DNA of 64,000 nucleotides from assembly GCA_024195265.1 (NCBI GenBank), contig JAJLRJ010000013.1:19019931-19083930 (forward strand), given 5' to 3'. A program made the position numbers and the translations under genes. The notes beneath the pieces were generated by a model. It was given only the letters and a program-made list of their open reading frames with translations, did not search any database and was not told the origin of the DNA. Below are positions 43,113 to 53,935 of the stretch, piece by piece (within the stretch, counting starts at the first letter, position 1; each line of letters opens with the position of its first letter). The DNA is from Dendrophyllia cribrosa. Lineage: Eukaryota > Cnidaria > Anthozoa > Scleractinia > Dendrophylliidae.

Positions 43113-43637
43113 GATGATGATGATGATGGCGATGGTGATGATGACGAAGACGAAGATGAAGACGAAGACGAAGACCAGAAAAGCATAGCTAGTGACGCCG
43201 AAAATGATGATACTGATGCTTGGGATAAGTTACGTGAGGAAGTTATTAATGATCTTAGCTCAACCTGGGAAGAGCAGGTGAAAGAGAACACGATGCAGGG
43301 TTTGCCACAAGACGTTGCGGAGGTTCAAGCATCCAATCTTTTACTCCCTGTTTACAGAAAGAGGCTACGAAGGTTGTATCTGCACTATCTAAAGTGGTAT
43401 CGTGATCTTAGAACTGACCCACTGCATAAAAAGGTCATGAAAACATTACATAGCTTTATGCAAGATGGTGACATGGATTATGCGGAGGCCGCTGAAGCAG
43501 CAGTCAATACACGAAAATATTTATTGAACAGACTGTTTGACCAGGAGGATCTAGTACCTAAAGAAACGTCGAATGAAGATGAAGACTTGACTTACACAGC
43601 AAAAAGGAGAAAATACTACGATAGTTTTTATACGTGA
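42847..43637 (+). pseudogene. Zinc-finger/acidic-tract gene, right-arm copy, frameshifted
   Basis: Mirror copy of the left-arm gene, 791 bp against 783 bp. The difference lies in the GAT repeat near 43080-43130, where an 8-bp length change shifts the frame. The first frame stops at 43188, and the second half is open again from ~43195 to 43637. Upstream TATATAAG at 42772-42779; AATAAA at 43671-43676. It could be slippage or an assembly error in the repeat. Confidence 0.75.
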
Positions 43638-43746
43638 TTTTCTGTAATGCATTATTTTGCAATTGTCTTTAATAAATGTCATTCTTGAAATATTGAGTTT
43701 GAAAGAGTAAGTCTCATCTGTTATCGACCCTGTATCATCGTATGAA

Positions 43747-44006
43747 TTGCTCTGAGTTGCTCTGAGTTACTCTGAGTTGCTCTGAGTTGCTCTGAGTTGC
43801 TCCGAGTTACTCTAAGTTGCTCAATCAAATGGTCTGAGTTGCTCGCTCAAGTGCTCTGAGTTTCTTACTCAAATGTTCTGAGTCGCTCGCTCTTGTGCTC
43901 TGAGTTGCTCTGAGTTGCTCTGAGTTGCTCTGAGTTGCTCTGAGTTAATACTCTGAGTTGCTCAGAGTTGCTCTAAGTTGCTCTGAGTTGCTCCGAGTTG
44001 CTCTAA
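43747..44006. repeat. Microsatellite (tctgagttgc)n, right arm
   Basis: Mirror of 41219-41468, with the same pattern of irregular units. Confidence 0.9.
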
Positions 44007-46028
44007 GCAAACACGCATACAAAACTGCCGTATTTATAACCATCGCATCATACTTTACTGACTGGGGAAGCTTAAACAGGCCTTCTAACCCTATGAAATG
44101 CGGAATTATGTTTACGCTTTTAAGTTTGTTTTCGATGTCATTGGAAGTATGAACGGAATTTTGTTTACGCTTTTAAGTCTGCTAGTCGATTTCACAGCTT
44201 TTATTCTCTTTCATAAGTTTTGTAATTAATGTTTTGCAGACCATCGTTTTATCGTCGTGAAGTGCGGAATTGTGCTTAAGCTTTAAAGGTTGCTAGACGA
44301 TTTCTTATATCATTCAAACATTGCTTTCATTGAACATTGCTTTCAATAATCACCTCTTTCATAACTTTTTTTAATTTCACAGACTGCCGTTTTATCGTCG
44401 TGAAGTGCGGAATTGTGCTTACGCTTTTAAGCTTGCTAGACGATTTCTTATATCATTCAAATATTGCTTTCGTTGCTTTCATTGAACATTGCTTTCAATA
44501 ATCACCTCTTTCATAACTTTTTTTTTTTAATTTCACAGACTGCCGTTTTATCGTCGTGAAGTGCGGAATTATGTTTACGCTTTTAAGTTTGTTTTCGGTG
44601 TCATTGGAAGTATGAACGGAATTATGTTTACGCTTTTAAGTCTGCTAGTCGATTTCACCGCTTTTATTCTCTTTCATAAGTTTTGTAATTAATGTTTTGC
44701 AGACCGTCGATGGAGACTACTGCTTATTCTATTTATTTCATCGAGCACGCAATGTTGATATGAACGCAATTCAAGCTAAATTTAAGTCACACGATACACA
44801 GTGGAATGAAAAAAAAAAAAAATGTGTGTAGCTGTATGTAAATATCACTCGGAACTTTAGATTTGTTGACTTACCTTTTAACTACCTTTGGAACGTTGAT
44901 GAACATATCAAATAAATACAAATTGAAATGATAACTGTCTGGGTGTTTTTTCGTTATGCGGTAATCTAAACTACAAACCTTCAACGGTGTTCTACATTTG
45001 CATTTGGACCATAACAGAGCGCTCCCATGGGTGTTATGTACAGAAGGTAGATACGCATATATTTAATTCAGTCAATACATCTACTGAGATTAACACATCA
45101 CAAATTAGGAATCGAATGGCCCTCTTTAAACTTACAACATGAAATCGATCAAAAACCCCTTTTAAACCAATCACTTACTAGAGAAAAAATTAGAAACGAT
45201 TTATTAGGATGTCAAAGTTGTTGATAGAAGAGACAATGAACCTATAACTTTTTAATCTGTACAGACCCGCTTTCATAATACAATTCTATAATACCATTAT
45301 TTTGCTGACAATACAAAACACACACACAAAAAAAAAAAAAAAAATTAGAAGAAAGCAAACACCCATATAAAACTACCGTATTTATAACCATCACGTCATA
45401 CTTTACTGACTGGGCAAGCTTAAACAAGCCTTCTAACCCTATTGTTTACCACGATGATGTCATTTTCCCGCTTAAATTGCTTAATATATGCGGACCCGCT
45501 TGATCCACATGATCCACATGATCCACCGGTTGCAGAACCGCTATTCTGTATACTACTGGGGGACTCCCATATAAAAATGACGGGGGTGCTCGCCGTACCT
45601 TTTAGGGGTCAAAATCTAAAATGACCACCGTTAGAATTATCGCGGTACCTTTTGGGGTATGAGCCGAAAAATATGACAGAATATGACATGTGTTGGTTTA
45701 GAATTGGTACCTCTTAGGGGTAAAAATTATTTTTAGCCATGCCCATCAAACGTGATTCTGGTACCTTTTAGGGTATTTTTCGAAAATTTCCGACGAGCAC
45801 CCCCGTCATTTTTATATGGGAGTCATCCCCCCCCCCCCCCCCCCCCCGGGAAGTTGACATGTAGCGAGCAAATGTCGCGCCCTTACAAATAAAAATCAAT
45901 GGGTTTTATTAACATGATAAACTTTAAATTTATAAACTTATAATACAAGTTGACCGTGTATCGAGCGGAAGTCACGCTCTTACAATTAAAAAATCAATGC
46001 CGTTATTTTAACATGTTACCATTTTAAC

Positions 46029-47576
46029 TTAAGTATAATCAAGACGTTTTATAAGGGGCACTTGGCAAAGAACGACTGGCGATTCTTCCTTGGTCCCATC
46101 TAGGGAGCCCAAAGTGAAATCGCAGGGAAAGTCATTCCACTTTCCTGATAAGGCCGATTTATTGCCATACATGTTTGTACAATCCTCATTATACCTATAG
46201 TCGTTCGGTTCGTTTGGTGCCCAATTCGTATACCCCCCCTCTATTGGAGTGTCATCAATCCAGTAGAAGTCCGAGTCCACTTTAGCTTGCACAACAGGCG
46301 CCTTTGGGGTGCTCACTTCTTTCCGTTCGATCCCAAGCCACGCGCCAAAGAGAGTGACTCTGTCTGACGTATTACCAGCTTACGAATGAATTCGTTTTCT
46401 TCTGCCGATTTGATTATAGCAAGATCTCCCCCTTTAATCTGGCACAGCGCTCGCGCATCTGCCTGTTTCGGGGTTGGAAAATCGAAGATAAAATAACAGT
46501 TACCGCGGGTGTATTGACAGCCTGTAAAAAAAACAACAACAACAGTGTAAGTCCACGGAAAAATTTACAGACAAATGCATGAAAAACAAAAATAATAAAT
46601 GCACGCTTTCTAACACAGCCACATTCCGTAAATTTGATGAGTATAATCTTCTTCCTTGTGTCGTAAGTTTTCAATTCACTGGATTAACACTGTGTATTTG
46701 GTGCGCATGTTTGCCCTATCAGTTTACCCATGATCTTCCAACAAGGGCGAAGCCGGCCTCTAGATGCGATGACCATAGTCGACTAGCAGTACCATGTAAT
46801 ATATCAATAACAACATAATAATAATAAAAACAATAATAATAATATATCAATAAACGGGTGATTTTCTCTTTCTTTCAGCAATACGACGAAAAAATAATTC
46901 CAAAAATTACTGGATAAATGACCATAAATGGCCGTTTTTATGCTACAGACGTTAATATCGTCTGAGACGTTAAAGTCGTCTCGAGACGACTTTAACGTCT
47001 TGTATAAAAACGGAAAATAAGCCAGACGGATTTAACGTCTGACGACTTTAACATCTTCTTTTAAGTGCGTCGTTCAGACGCACTTAACAGACGACTTAAA
47101 CGTCTTAGACGTTAAATACGTCTAGTATAAAAACGGGACGGCCTTAAAGAGGACGGATTTAGCCCTATTTGTATATTCGTGCTCTTAAAATTTATTTGGG
47201 GACGACTTTAGTCGTATCCAGTCACTTCCGAGAATAGTTTTCTTTAGAAAATCATGTGTTTTTCCCTGTGACCATCTACTTTAAAGCGTCCCGTTTTTAT
47301 ACCAGACGCATTTAACGTCTGAGACGTTAATTGAATCTGGACGACTTTAACGTCTCAAGCATAAAAACGGCCAATGACTTTGTGGAGCAACAACAGAACC
47401 AGGAATTCTGCGCTTCAAGAAATCGACGGCGTTTCGAGGACGGTTTCTGGCACGAAATGATCACTGAAGATCCGTCTAGGCCACGCAGCGTAAGCAAATG
47501 ATAACTAACCTGGTGCTGCCATAGTAGTGACAGCAGTAAACATGATCACAAGAACGGACAGCAACTTGATATCCAT
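46029..47576 (-). pseudogene. Secreted C-type lectin domain gene, copy 1, with frameshift
   Basis: Exon 1 (47576-47510) encodes a start Met and a hydrophobic signal peptide ending TMAAPG, donor gttagt, phase 1. Exon 2 (46521-46029), acceptor tttttttacag, encodes a C-type lectin fold: GGDLAIIKSAEENEFI, then GYTNWAPNEPNDY with the EPN triad of mannose-type calcium sites, WND and paired Cys, ending at TAA 46029. A one-base frame change near 46355-46365 separates the two halves, and the exon length does not fit an open frame. It may be a recent pseudogene or a sequence error. The intron holds a MITE at 46929-47373. It would be an extracellular sugar-binding protein if intact. Confidence 0.75.
46929..47373. 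mobile_element. MITE packed with GACGTTAAAGTCGTC-type palindromes
   Basis: TGGCCGTTTTTATGCT / AGCATAAAAACGGCCA ends. Inside are at least ten short palindromic or inverted words built on agacgtta / taacgtct, plus inner 'agtataaaaacgggac' ends that suggest nested half-elements. It lies in the lectin copy 1 intron. Confidence 0.8.
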
Positions 47577-48764
47577 AATTTAATAGTCGCACGATTAGTC
47601 ACCGACCGGAACTCTGTTACTCGTTGTTCTGAGGATAAGAATGCAGAGTAAATATTTAGAGACGTTGCAGATTTTTAGCCTAAAAACGTTGAGATATATA
47701 GAATATTTTGCTACATTTACAGCATACTGTGTGTTTCTGACAGTTCAAATGTTTAAGCCCGTTTGACGAGCGTGTCCTTAATTTCAAAACAATCACGTCA
47801 GCATGTACCAACGGATCGTATGCATTACAAATTTGAGAATTTTTTTAGATATTTAGAGCTTCTGGAAATGTTTTTCAAGAAACTTAGAGATTTTTTCAAG
47901 AATTTTCGGAAACTTGTATTATTGTATTAGCTACGTTTACTACGAAAAATATGAATGTTGGACGCATTTCACACAAAACAGTATTTGTTGAAATGATTCA
48001 TCAGATGAAGAAATAAAAAACTGAACAGTTAACAGGCATAAACCGTTAGAAAATAGAGACAATAACTTTCTTACTTATATATTGAAACTTCAAAGTCTCT
48101 AGCTGGACAGCTTCCCTGCTATCTTCCCAAATTAAAATTGAACAACTGAATTCCTTCCTAAGAAGTGACCTTTATGTAGTTTTTACAAGGAAGTACTCCA
48201 AGAGATAAAAACAGAGCTGGAAACAAGAGAATGACATGTGTCGATCTTTAGACTATTAATAAACCTCCTCCTCTCATTCCTCCATTTTTGGCAAGCTTCA
48301 AACGGGCCGGATACTCCTATAAGTGTAAACATCTGGCATCCACGACGAATATTAATGCACTTTATTGTTTTTCTAGTCTCCAACGCAGCCTTTATTAGAT
48401 TGTCACGCAACGCTCCTACACCCAAATAACGGCTGCGTAGGAGTCAACCGTTTCTCTAAACTCTAGAAAATAATTTAAAATTAACATGTTTTAATCATTG
48501 CAAAATGATTATATAATTAAGGTTGCTTCCTAAATTTACTTTAATAAATTTCTGTTAGTTTGCAAGTGAACGTCAGTTTATGGCAGCATGAAATTAAAAT
48601 TAACTTCAGACAAATCAGCACTTAAGGAAGTAACATGCATTACTAGAAATTGAAAACGTGCTGCTGGCAAGCTCAAATAAATCAACTGATGTTCTCTTCA
48701 TAGTATTCATGTTTACCGATTCTATTTACTTTATAGCGCTTAAAGGGAAATAATAAAAAGAGGT

Positions 48765-49178
48765 TCCTGTATGCTGAAACACGTTTTTGCTTTACCGGAG
48801 CACAAAAATGTAATTTCAAAATTTTGTCTCAAACCGCACTATATTCATTTTCAAATCTTCCTATATTCATTTAAAAAATGCGGGTATGCCCCTGGACCCC
48901 CTAGAAAAACATGGCCTTTAGCAACTCAGGACTTCTTTCTTAAATGAAAAATCCTAGATAGAATCCCTGAATTCTACTTCTACTGCAATGCAGTAATATT
49001 GTCGGTGTGAATCAGCCCGACGTGCCAGTTTTGCGGTTTTCGGGAATATAAATCACTTACCTTAAAGAGTCCTTAGTATAGCTCTGTATGTACGAAATTC
49101 TGGCACATCTCAAGGGAAAAATCACATTTTTTCCCACACTCCTCAGGCAATTTTTTTTTCAGCCAAAGCAACTTAGTT
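48765..49178 (-). pseudogene. Decayed duplicate of FGGY exon 2 (3' part) and its intron
   Basis: Matches 35185-35945 in several blocks: 'tatgcccctggac', 'tagaaaaacatggcctt', 'ttctacttctactgc', 'cgtgccagtttt', 'gggaatataaatcac', then the exon part with 'gagtccttag', 'agctctgtatgta' and 'aaagcaacttag'. It has a 2-bp insertion and other indels and ends abruptly at ~49175. It is non-coding. Confidence 0.85.
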
Positions 49179-49842
49179 TTATAGGCATCGCTTTAGAGCC
49201 GAAAAAGTTATGACCTAAAGTTTGTCATGGACAAGTGCGCCCGAAATAACAGCGGAGGCCACCTTAACCCTCTCACTCCCAACAAAGTAGACGAGCACTT
49301 GGCTATCGATTAGCTAATTCACAGGCACGCCACGCAAATATGGAAAAAAATATTGTAAATTGAACAATATCACTAATAATATAATATAACATAATATAAC
49401 ATACATTATTAAAAATCTACTAACGTTTTATCACGAATAGCTACACTACTCAATATCTATTCTTTTTTTTATTTATCCTGTTGTAGAAAGTAAGTGTATG
49501 CGGTTGTTATTTATCACTCGTCAATAAAAACGCGCGCCTGTCTTGTTGTTAAGTACTAAAACGATTAGATTATTCGCTGTTGATTTCTATGCGGGAAAGT
49601 TGATTCGGGCTTCGCCCTCATCAACTATCATGCGATATAAATCTCGAGCTCATAATCTAATTGTTAAATATACATGCATGTCAAGAATCCCAACTTACAT
49701 TCTAGAATAAGAAATAAAGTGAACCAAACCTCAAGTTTGTAAAACTGCTCTCGCAAACCATTATAAACAACAACAAAGTTCAACGTATTTCTGAGCGTTT
49801 TTCTTTCATCGTTATCTGAGCCAGCCGTTTAAAAGCACAGTC

Positions 49843-49980
49843 AACCACACAAACAAAGGATGGTAATCCTGTGGTCCACCACACAAACAAAGGATGGTAA
49901 GCCTGTGGTCCACAACACAAACAACGGATGGTAAGTCTGTGATCCACCACACAAACAAAGGATGGCAAGCCTGTGGAACT
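49843..49980. repeat. 36-bp minisatellite, four units
   Basis: 'ccacacaaacaaaggatggtaa' followed by 'cctgtggtc', repeated 3' of lectin copy 2. A single unit is in the matching position near lectin copy 1 (39341-39360), so it expanded after the duplication. Confidence 0.9.
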
Positions 49981-50246
49981 ATAGAGTTAACGTTATTATT
50001 GGACCTCATTGTTAGAATAACGACAAACAAACATTGTACTTTTCCAACACCACTTTAATTTTTTCATCTGACTTGGGACAACTAATAACACAATTTGACC
50101 ATGTATCAAGCGAATGTCACGCTTTTTCAAATAAAAATCAACGGGATATTTTAACATGGCATCTTTCTAAATTTAACTTGATCAATATGGTCCTTTTCTC
50201 AAGTTACGTTCATAGTTAAACCATTTTTAACGATGAACTAGTCGCC

Positions 50247-50705
50247 TCAAAAGGGCTTCTGGCAAAGAACGACTGGCGAGTCATCACTGGTCCAACCGTC
50301 CTGAGGATTGCCCAAAGAGAAATCGCAGAAAAAATCACTCCATGATCCTGTGGTGGCGTAAATGTTTCCACAATCCTCGTTCTGCCGATACAGCTGAATC
50401 CTGTTGGGTTCACCTTGTTCCCAATTCGTATACCCCCCCTCTACAAAGGTGTCATCATGCCAGTAGATCTTCGAATCCCGTTTAATTCGCCTGAATCCAA
50501 GCCACGCGCCAAACACGGTGGTTGTAGTCTGCTGCAATAACAGGTTATGAATGAATTCGTTTTCTTCTGCCGATTTGATTATAGCAAGGTCTCCCCCCAT
50601 ATCCTGGCACGCCGCTCGGCGCTCGAGCATCTGCCAGTTTCGGGGTTGGAGTATCGTCGATGAATTAACACTTGTCTCCATTTCTCACCCAGCCTACTGG
50701 ACAAC
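50247..50705 (-). pseudogene. C-type lectin domain gene, copy 2, damaged
   Basis: An open frame from an ATG at 50681 to a stop at 50247 covers most of the lectin fold: GGDLAIIKSAEENEFIHNLL, GAWLGFR, GYTNWEQGEPNRI (EPN) and WSDFFCDF. The upstream part in the expected frame (GCPVGWVRNGDKC) has TAA where copy 1 has a Tyr codon, and a 7-nt excess near 50625 shifts the frame. No signal-peptide exon was found upstream. Probably a pseudogene; a rescued short protein from the inner ATG would lack secretion. Confidence 0.7.
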
Positions 50706-51069
50706 CTGAGCATTAAAAAACAATTTATAGTAACTCAATATTTTTTATCAAACTTATCACGATTTTTAGTTTTATAAGTCAAAACGAAAATGTTTAATAA
50801 TTCAGTAACCCTTTTGGCAACCTTTTTTATTTTTCAAGAACCAAGATAAAAAGTTGCAAGCCATGTCCATCCAGGTCGTTCATCCGTTACAGTTTCAGTG
50901 CGCCTAGTATATTAACTGTTCAAAAACCCCTGATCAATGTTGTTAGGTTTCCTTAGAACAGACACCACTGAACCGATGCCAACAGCTACCAGCGGCCTAC
51001 AAACGACTTGTCAACAGAACAGAAAAACAATAGACTGAACTCACCGACAAATTTGACAAACAATACAAC

Positions 51070-51300
51070 GACAGAAATTGGCTAAACTGACCAACGACAG
51101 CAATAACCAGACGTATATAACATCAACTGACTATTTACATTTACAACTGACTCTGAAGATAACTTCCGCTCAGGTTGTCGGTACGTCAGTTAATGTCAAT
51201 AACAACAGTTCTTTTCAGAACTTCACTAACCCGGACAATCACACTCGACAGACTAGAGATACTCCTAGAGATACTAGAGATACTCCTAGTTCAAACCATT
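51070..51300 (+). mobile_element. Penelope-like element 3' end
   Basis: 'ctctgaagataacttccgct' and 'caggttgtcggtacgtcagt' then 'aacaacagttcttttcagaa' are recalled from coral Penelope-like tails. A CTGAAGA...stem...tcGGTAC order resembles a degraded hammerhead core. It ends with a short 'agagatactcct' tandem repeat. Confidence 0.45.
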
Positions 51301-52400
51301 GATTTAAATAATTCTTTTAGCTTTTTAAAGCGATATTAAAAATAGGTGACAGTACCCTTTTTAAATAATAAAATAAAATAATGAGTTTTTATGAAGATTT
51401 GGTTAATATGTGAAATATTGAAGGGATTCTATGGATTGAAAAAGTTGTTAATACATGGCAAGACCTTGCTATCTAGTAACCTTTCTCCACACAATTCCTT
51501 ACAATTTTTTTCTGAACGTTGAGGGCCTTAAACTTGATTATTTTGCCAATTTCTTTTTCGGTATTTTTTCTAACTATAGTCCATAATTTAAAGAAAAGTT
51601 TAAAAGGGCCATGTCACCATTTTAAGCGTTATTTTAAAAAGCTGAAAGACATATTTATATCAGTGGAAACGCAAAAATAATGACGGTCCAGTTTTGTTTG
51701 AAATTGCTTTACGAGTATAATGAAACTATAACCAAGTGTCTCTGACTACAGATGGCCAGGATGAAAATGGATTGCAACAGCCAATTTTTTCAAGTTCGTT
51801 CAATGTGTTTTGGAAAATGTGATAAAAACTGATTATGATTTATTCTTTCTACTTATTTTCTCCTTTTTATTCTGGTGTTCTAAGATAATTTTCGTGTTTG
51901 AAGTAAGATTCTCAGTTTTAATTCTACAAACAGTTGCAAAAAGGTTGAGACACTTTCCAAAAGAAAAGTTCATTCCCGTATAAAAGCGACCGCGTAACAC
52001 AAATCAAATCAATGTCATGCGCTACTGACCCCCTCCCCATTTCAATGTTGATGACTGTTATTTTGATATGGTAAAACATTGATAAGGGGGGAGGGGGTGG
52101 GGACTTGTTGAAAACCATGTTATCCTCGAAATATCCACTACAGTACACAATGTCTCAACTGGTTTTGCAATTGCTTGTAGCACAATCTGAGATAAAAACA
52201 AAAAAAATGCCATAACATAGCCCCCTTAAGTACGTGACCTTACAGCTACAAAGGCGTTTGTATTGGAAACAATCCGGGACTATTCGAACCTCTCTCGGCT
52301 AAAACCACTCGCGGACAGAATATCCCGGCCGTTGTGGACCAGAACTGGCCGTTTTGGGCAGTTTTTAAGTTAGAGGATTGGAGTGAATGAATAAGTAGTC
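51300..52400. other. Intergenic AT-rich DNA, nothing assigned
   Basis: No domain-bearing frame or clear repeat. A purine tract (ggggggaggggg) lies at ~52085. Confidence 0.4.
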
Positions 52401-52408
52401 GAGACAAG

Positions 52409-52651
52409 ATGAGCGTTGAAGAGAAGGACAAGCTGGCCGTTCGGTACGTAGCAGTTGGATTGTACAATAAAAACAAGTTTTCTTACAAGATGAGCCACAT
52501 CGTGCAGTGCAAGTGTCGGCCGCGTCATTGGCAACATCTTAAAGGGGGGTGGACAAAACATATTTGGCCGCGTTACGCGAAAAGGGCCCGGACGACGTAT
52601 TTTCTCGATTTTGAGTTTTCAGCTTTTTTGCTTACTTCAATCCCTAAATAA
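52409..52651 (+). other. Open frame of unknown status (80 aa)
   Basis: Starts MSVEEKDKLAVRYVAVGLYN and contains CKCRPRHW and GGWTKHIWPRYAKRA, basic and Trp-rich. It is not a known family to me. Could be a 5' exon or transposon debris. Confidence 0.2.
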
Positions 52652-53415
52652 TATGATGAAAGCGAAAAAAGTCCGGGAATAAATTTAAAACCGTAAAAAT
52701 CGCGCCTTGAATGCACATACCGCAAGGATTCCGCCATTTTGAGCAGCTGATTTAAATGCAAATTACTCGTAATCACGTGCCATGTCATCTGGGCCCTTTT
52801 TGCGTTTTTTGACTATAGAAAAACAACTCAACAGTTAATGAACATGCGTATACACTTCATAATTGCAGAAACGTTCCTGGGAAAAAGCATAAACCATAAA
52901 CGATACGACACAATGGAATTCTGAAAACAAGGCAAATAACGCTTTTTGGCATTTCATATATTGATATCAAAGAGCTATTCCTTCTTAAAAGGTTTTTAGA
53001 AGATGATTATGAGCATACTGTGTTATAATACTGTGCAATTTATCAGAGAACAGCGGACGTTTTAATCAATAACTTTTTTTTACCACACACAGCAGTATGG
53101 CAAAAAGTTGCGAGCCAATAACCGTTATTATTATTGACCATTATTCGTCTATGACCCCATTGAACGTTCTGATGACACGCAAAATATGCGAGCGTATACC
53201 GGTTTGACAGGTTAGCAAAAGAGTGAAGTTAAATTGTAAGTGTGCGCGCTCAGGACGAGAGCTCAGAGGTAAATACTGGGCGAAACATGACGGATAAATT
53301 GAGAAGTTACTAAGGAAAAGGTTCTTAAAAATTGGAAAATTAAACAGTCGAATAATATATCCTTATTTGATGGTTTGGCAGATAATACACGCGGATATTT
53401 ACTTCTGGGCTTTAC

Positions 53416-53503
53416 CGGCCGCTTTGCCACCATCAACACAGGGGACGTGACGAGTAGGAGAAACAGCAGTGTTATTTTGACAGCCATATTTGATTCTGTT
53501 GAA
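53416..53503 (-). CDS. Possible signal-peptide exon of a secreted protein
   Basis: On the minus strand a strong acceptor (gttttatttcaacag) is followed by aatcaaat and ATG at 53487. The frame encodes MAVKITLLFLLLVTSPVLMV then AKRP, a textbook signal peptide, and meets a donor-like gtaaag after RP. If not spliced there, the frame reads on to 53263. No downstream exon was recognised. Confidence 0.35.
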
Positions 53504-53817
53504 ATAAAACAACAACAATTATTTGGTTTTCAATTGCCCACGATTAACAAAAACAATTTCAAATGATAAAATTTGCATGCATGGTGTTAAAAGTGCATTC
53601 TATAGGTAGAATTAAATTATGTAACGTTAGCGAGTTATCTTGTCTTGTTAAATAAATCGAGAATTTTGTTGCATTCAGATCCTTTCCTGGAACGCAATAG
53701 CTTAGAGCGCAGGCGTGTTCGATGCACCGCGTTTATTTTATACATAATTTTAATATATTAGTGGAGCTCCAGCGGGCCGAAGGCGTTTTTCATGGTCATG
53801 GCAACGGAATTTTACTC

Positions 53818-53935
53818 GGGCGCGTGCGACGTCGTGCAGGGTTAGCTCGCGGGCGTGTACGACATCGCGCAGGGCTAGCCCGCGGGCGCGTTCGACGTCG
53901 CCCAACATGCCCGTACGACGTCGCGCAAGTGCTTG
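53818..53935. repeat. GC-rich ~35-bp tandem repeat
   Basis: Three to four units of 'gggcg.g..cgacgtcg..cagggctagc' standing out in AT-rich surroundings and rich in CpG. Confidence 0.8.

Larger units (their letters stand above)
39514..45557. mobile_element. 6-kb palindromic (snap-back) Polinton/adintovirus-like element
   Basis: Starts AGTAGTATACAGAATAGCGG and ends with the exact complement. Arms 39514-42571 and 42637-45557 are near-identical inverted copies around a 65-bp spacer. It is flanked by GGGGGA (39508-39513 and 45558-45563), a 6-bp target duplication as in Polintons. Each arm holds from the outside in: a ~90-bp direct repeat pair, ~158-bp tandem repeats, a gagcaactca microsatellite and a zinc-finger gene. 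A second gene start sits at the centre. No integrase, polymerase or capsid gene is present, so this is a deleted form. Polinton/adintovirus affinity is inference; a foldback transposon is the main alternative. Confidence 0.75.
39496..45850. mobile_element. Poly-G MITE (family G) containing the giant palindrome, 8-bp duplication AAGTTGAC
   Basis: AAGTTGAC at 39488-39495 and 45851-45858. Outer ends CCCGGGAGGGGG (39496-39513) and CCCCCGGG (to 45850). MITE sequence resumes at 45564 (ctcccatataaaaatgacg) and shows the usual family G blocks. The second lectin locus has an uninterrupted 'aatttgac' at 50092-50099. Confidence 0.85.
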
